A stretch of DNA of 64,000 nucleotides from Hyphomicrobium sp. GTDB taxonomy: Bacteria; Pseudomonadota; Alphaproteobacteria; Rhizobiales; Hyphomicrobiaceae. This document shows positions 63,603 to 64,000 of this stretch, piece by piece. The notes beneath the pieces were generated by a model. The model saw nothing but the letters and a program-made list of their open reading frames with translations. It was not told the DNA's origin and searched no databases. Numbering within the stretch: position 1 is the stretch's first letter; each line of letters opens with the position of its first letter. Location: NCBI GenBank assembly GCA_016793445.1, contig JAEUME010000014.1:1-64000 (forward strand), written 5' to 3'. A program made the translations under genes and the position numbers.

Positions 63603-64000
63603 ATGATGGGGCCTAACCAACCAAATCCTGCGTCACTGGGCGGCGGATTCATCGTACTCGCGGCGCTCTTGGCGGTGGTCTGGATCTTCTTGAATTCGAC
63701 GATCGCGATTGAGCTGGTACTCACCGGGGTTCTGATTTCGGCGGGATTGGCGTACGCGTTCACGCGCAAGACGGGCGTCTGGCAGGACGTTGCCGTGTCC
63801 CCGGCCCGCCTCTATCATTTCATCTTGTACACCGGAAGGTTTTTGGTGGAGCTGACGCGGGCAAACGTTAACATGCTGCGCTACGTCTATGCGCCGCGTA
63901 TCAAAATCGCTCCCGGCATCGTAAAAATCAACACCCGGCTGAAAACCCCGGTGGGCCGTCTGGCTTTGGCAAATTCTATTGCGCTCACCCCTGGATCGCT
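63603..64000 (+). CDS. mnhE: Na+/H+ antiporter subunit E (MnhE/MrpE), 3' end outside window
   Basis: A partial gene that runs off the window's end. Translation of 132 codons gives three hydrophobic stretches (about residues 15-33, 37-52 and 73-90) and the conserved KINTRLKTPVGRLALANSI segment with LTPGS just at the edge, the hallmark of MnhE. It is part of a multi-subunit Mrp antiporter whose other genes would follow. Start could be ATG 63603 or 63606. Confidence 0.87.
   Translation, partial: MMGPNQPNPASLGGGFIVLAALLAVVWIFLNSTIAIELVLTGVLISAGLAYAFTRKTGVWQDVAVSPARLYHFILYTGRFLVELTRANVNMLRYVYAPRIKIAPGIVKINTRLKTPVGRLALANSIALTPGS

Overview
The window reads as chromosomal DNA of an alphaproteobacterium, most likely of the order Hyphomicrobiales. 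The signs are a C4-pathway 5-aminolevulinate synthase, an HWE/HisKA_2-type sensor kinase, two promoter motifs of the general-stress sigma factor type (GGAAC-N16-CGTT), an FtrABCD iron system, and a Rhizobiales-type dispersed intergenic repeat. An octaheme hydroxylamine oxidoreductase, HaoB and a cytochrome P460 suggest a methylotroph/methanotroph or heterotrophic nitrifier. The genus is not identified. I see no rRNA, convincing tRNA, CRISPR array, IS element or integrase.

Positions 1-22700 are accessory. A type III restriction-like helicase-nuclease, whose N-terminal part is missing or frameshifted, meets a convergent operon (2790-6570). That operon encodes an unknown 192-aa protein, a QueC-like enzyme of the class used in Qat and type IV CBASS immunity, an XRE-ImmA/IrrE metallopeptidase and a PIN nuclease. 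It is the best candidate here for an undescribed defence system. A mobilisable/conjugative block follows (7043-16454): ArdC-like antirestriction protein, a three-gene unknown operon, a seven-ORF chain linked by ATGA overlaps that includes a DNA methyltransferase-like gene, a VirD4/TraG-like coupling ATPase, a probable oriT hairpin, MobC and a relaxase. Cargo after it is a TetR-controlled DevBCA-type exporter with a His-rich periplasmic protein, and a HipBA module behind four operators spaced exactly 27 bp apart.

Positions 23272-36463 hold two small membrane proteins, a YiiM-like MOSC protein, cytochrome P460, and a long operon: a MocR-type regulator, ccmF-ccmG-ccmH-ccmI, hemA (ALAS), ccmE, haoA and haoB. 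Haem supply, cytochrome c maturation and an eight-haem enzyme are thus co-encoded. The MOSC protein may reduce N-hydroxylated by-products.

Positions 37062-47992 hold an AraC regulator, a Tat-exported DUF1254 protein and a signalling pair: a 1899-aa hybrid kinase with nine 92-aa HAMP-type repeats and three receivers, followed by a receiver-PAS-HWE kinase-receiver protein. The giant kinase and a divergent 57-aa disordered protein each have a stress-sigma-type promoter.

Positions 48230-64000 hold a CecR-YbhGFSR-like drug/cation exporter, ftrABCD ferrous iron uptake, a META-domain lipoprotein-like protein, a DUF4105 membrane protein, an AI-2E family transporter, a GntP permease, a patatin-like phospholipase and the start of a Na+/H+ antiporter subunit E gene. 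Two copies of a ~108-bp intergenic repeat (39772-39879, 57354-57460) each supply the TAG stop codon of the preceding gene.
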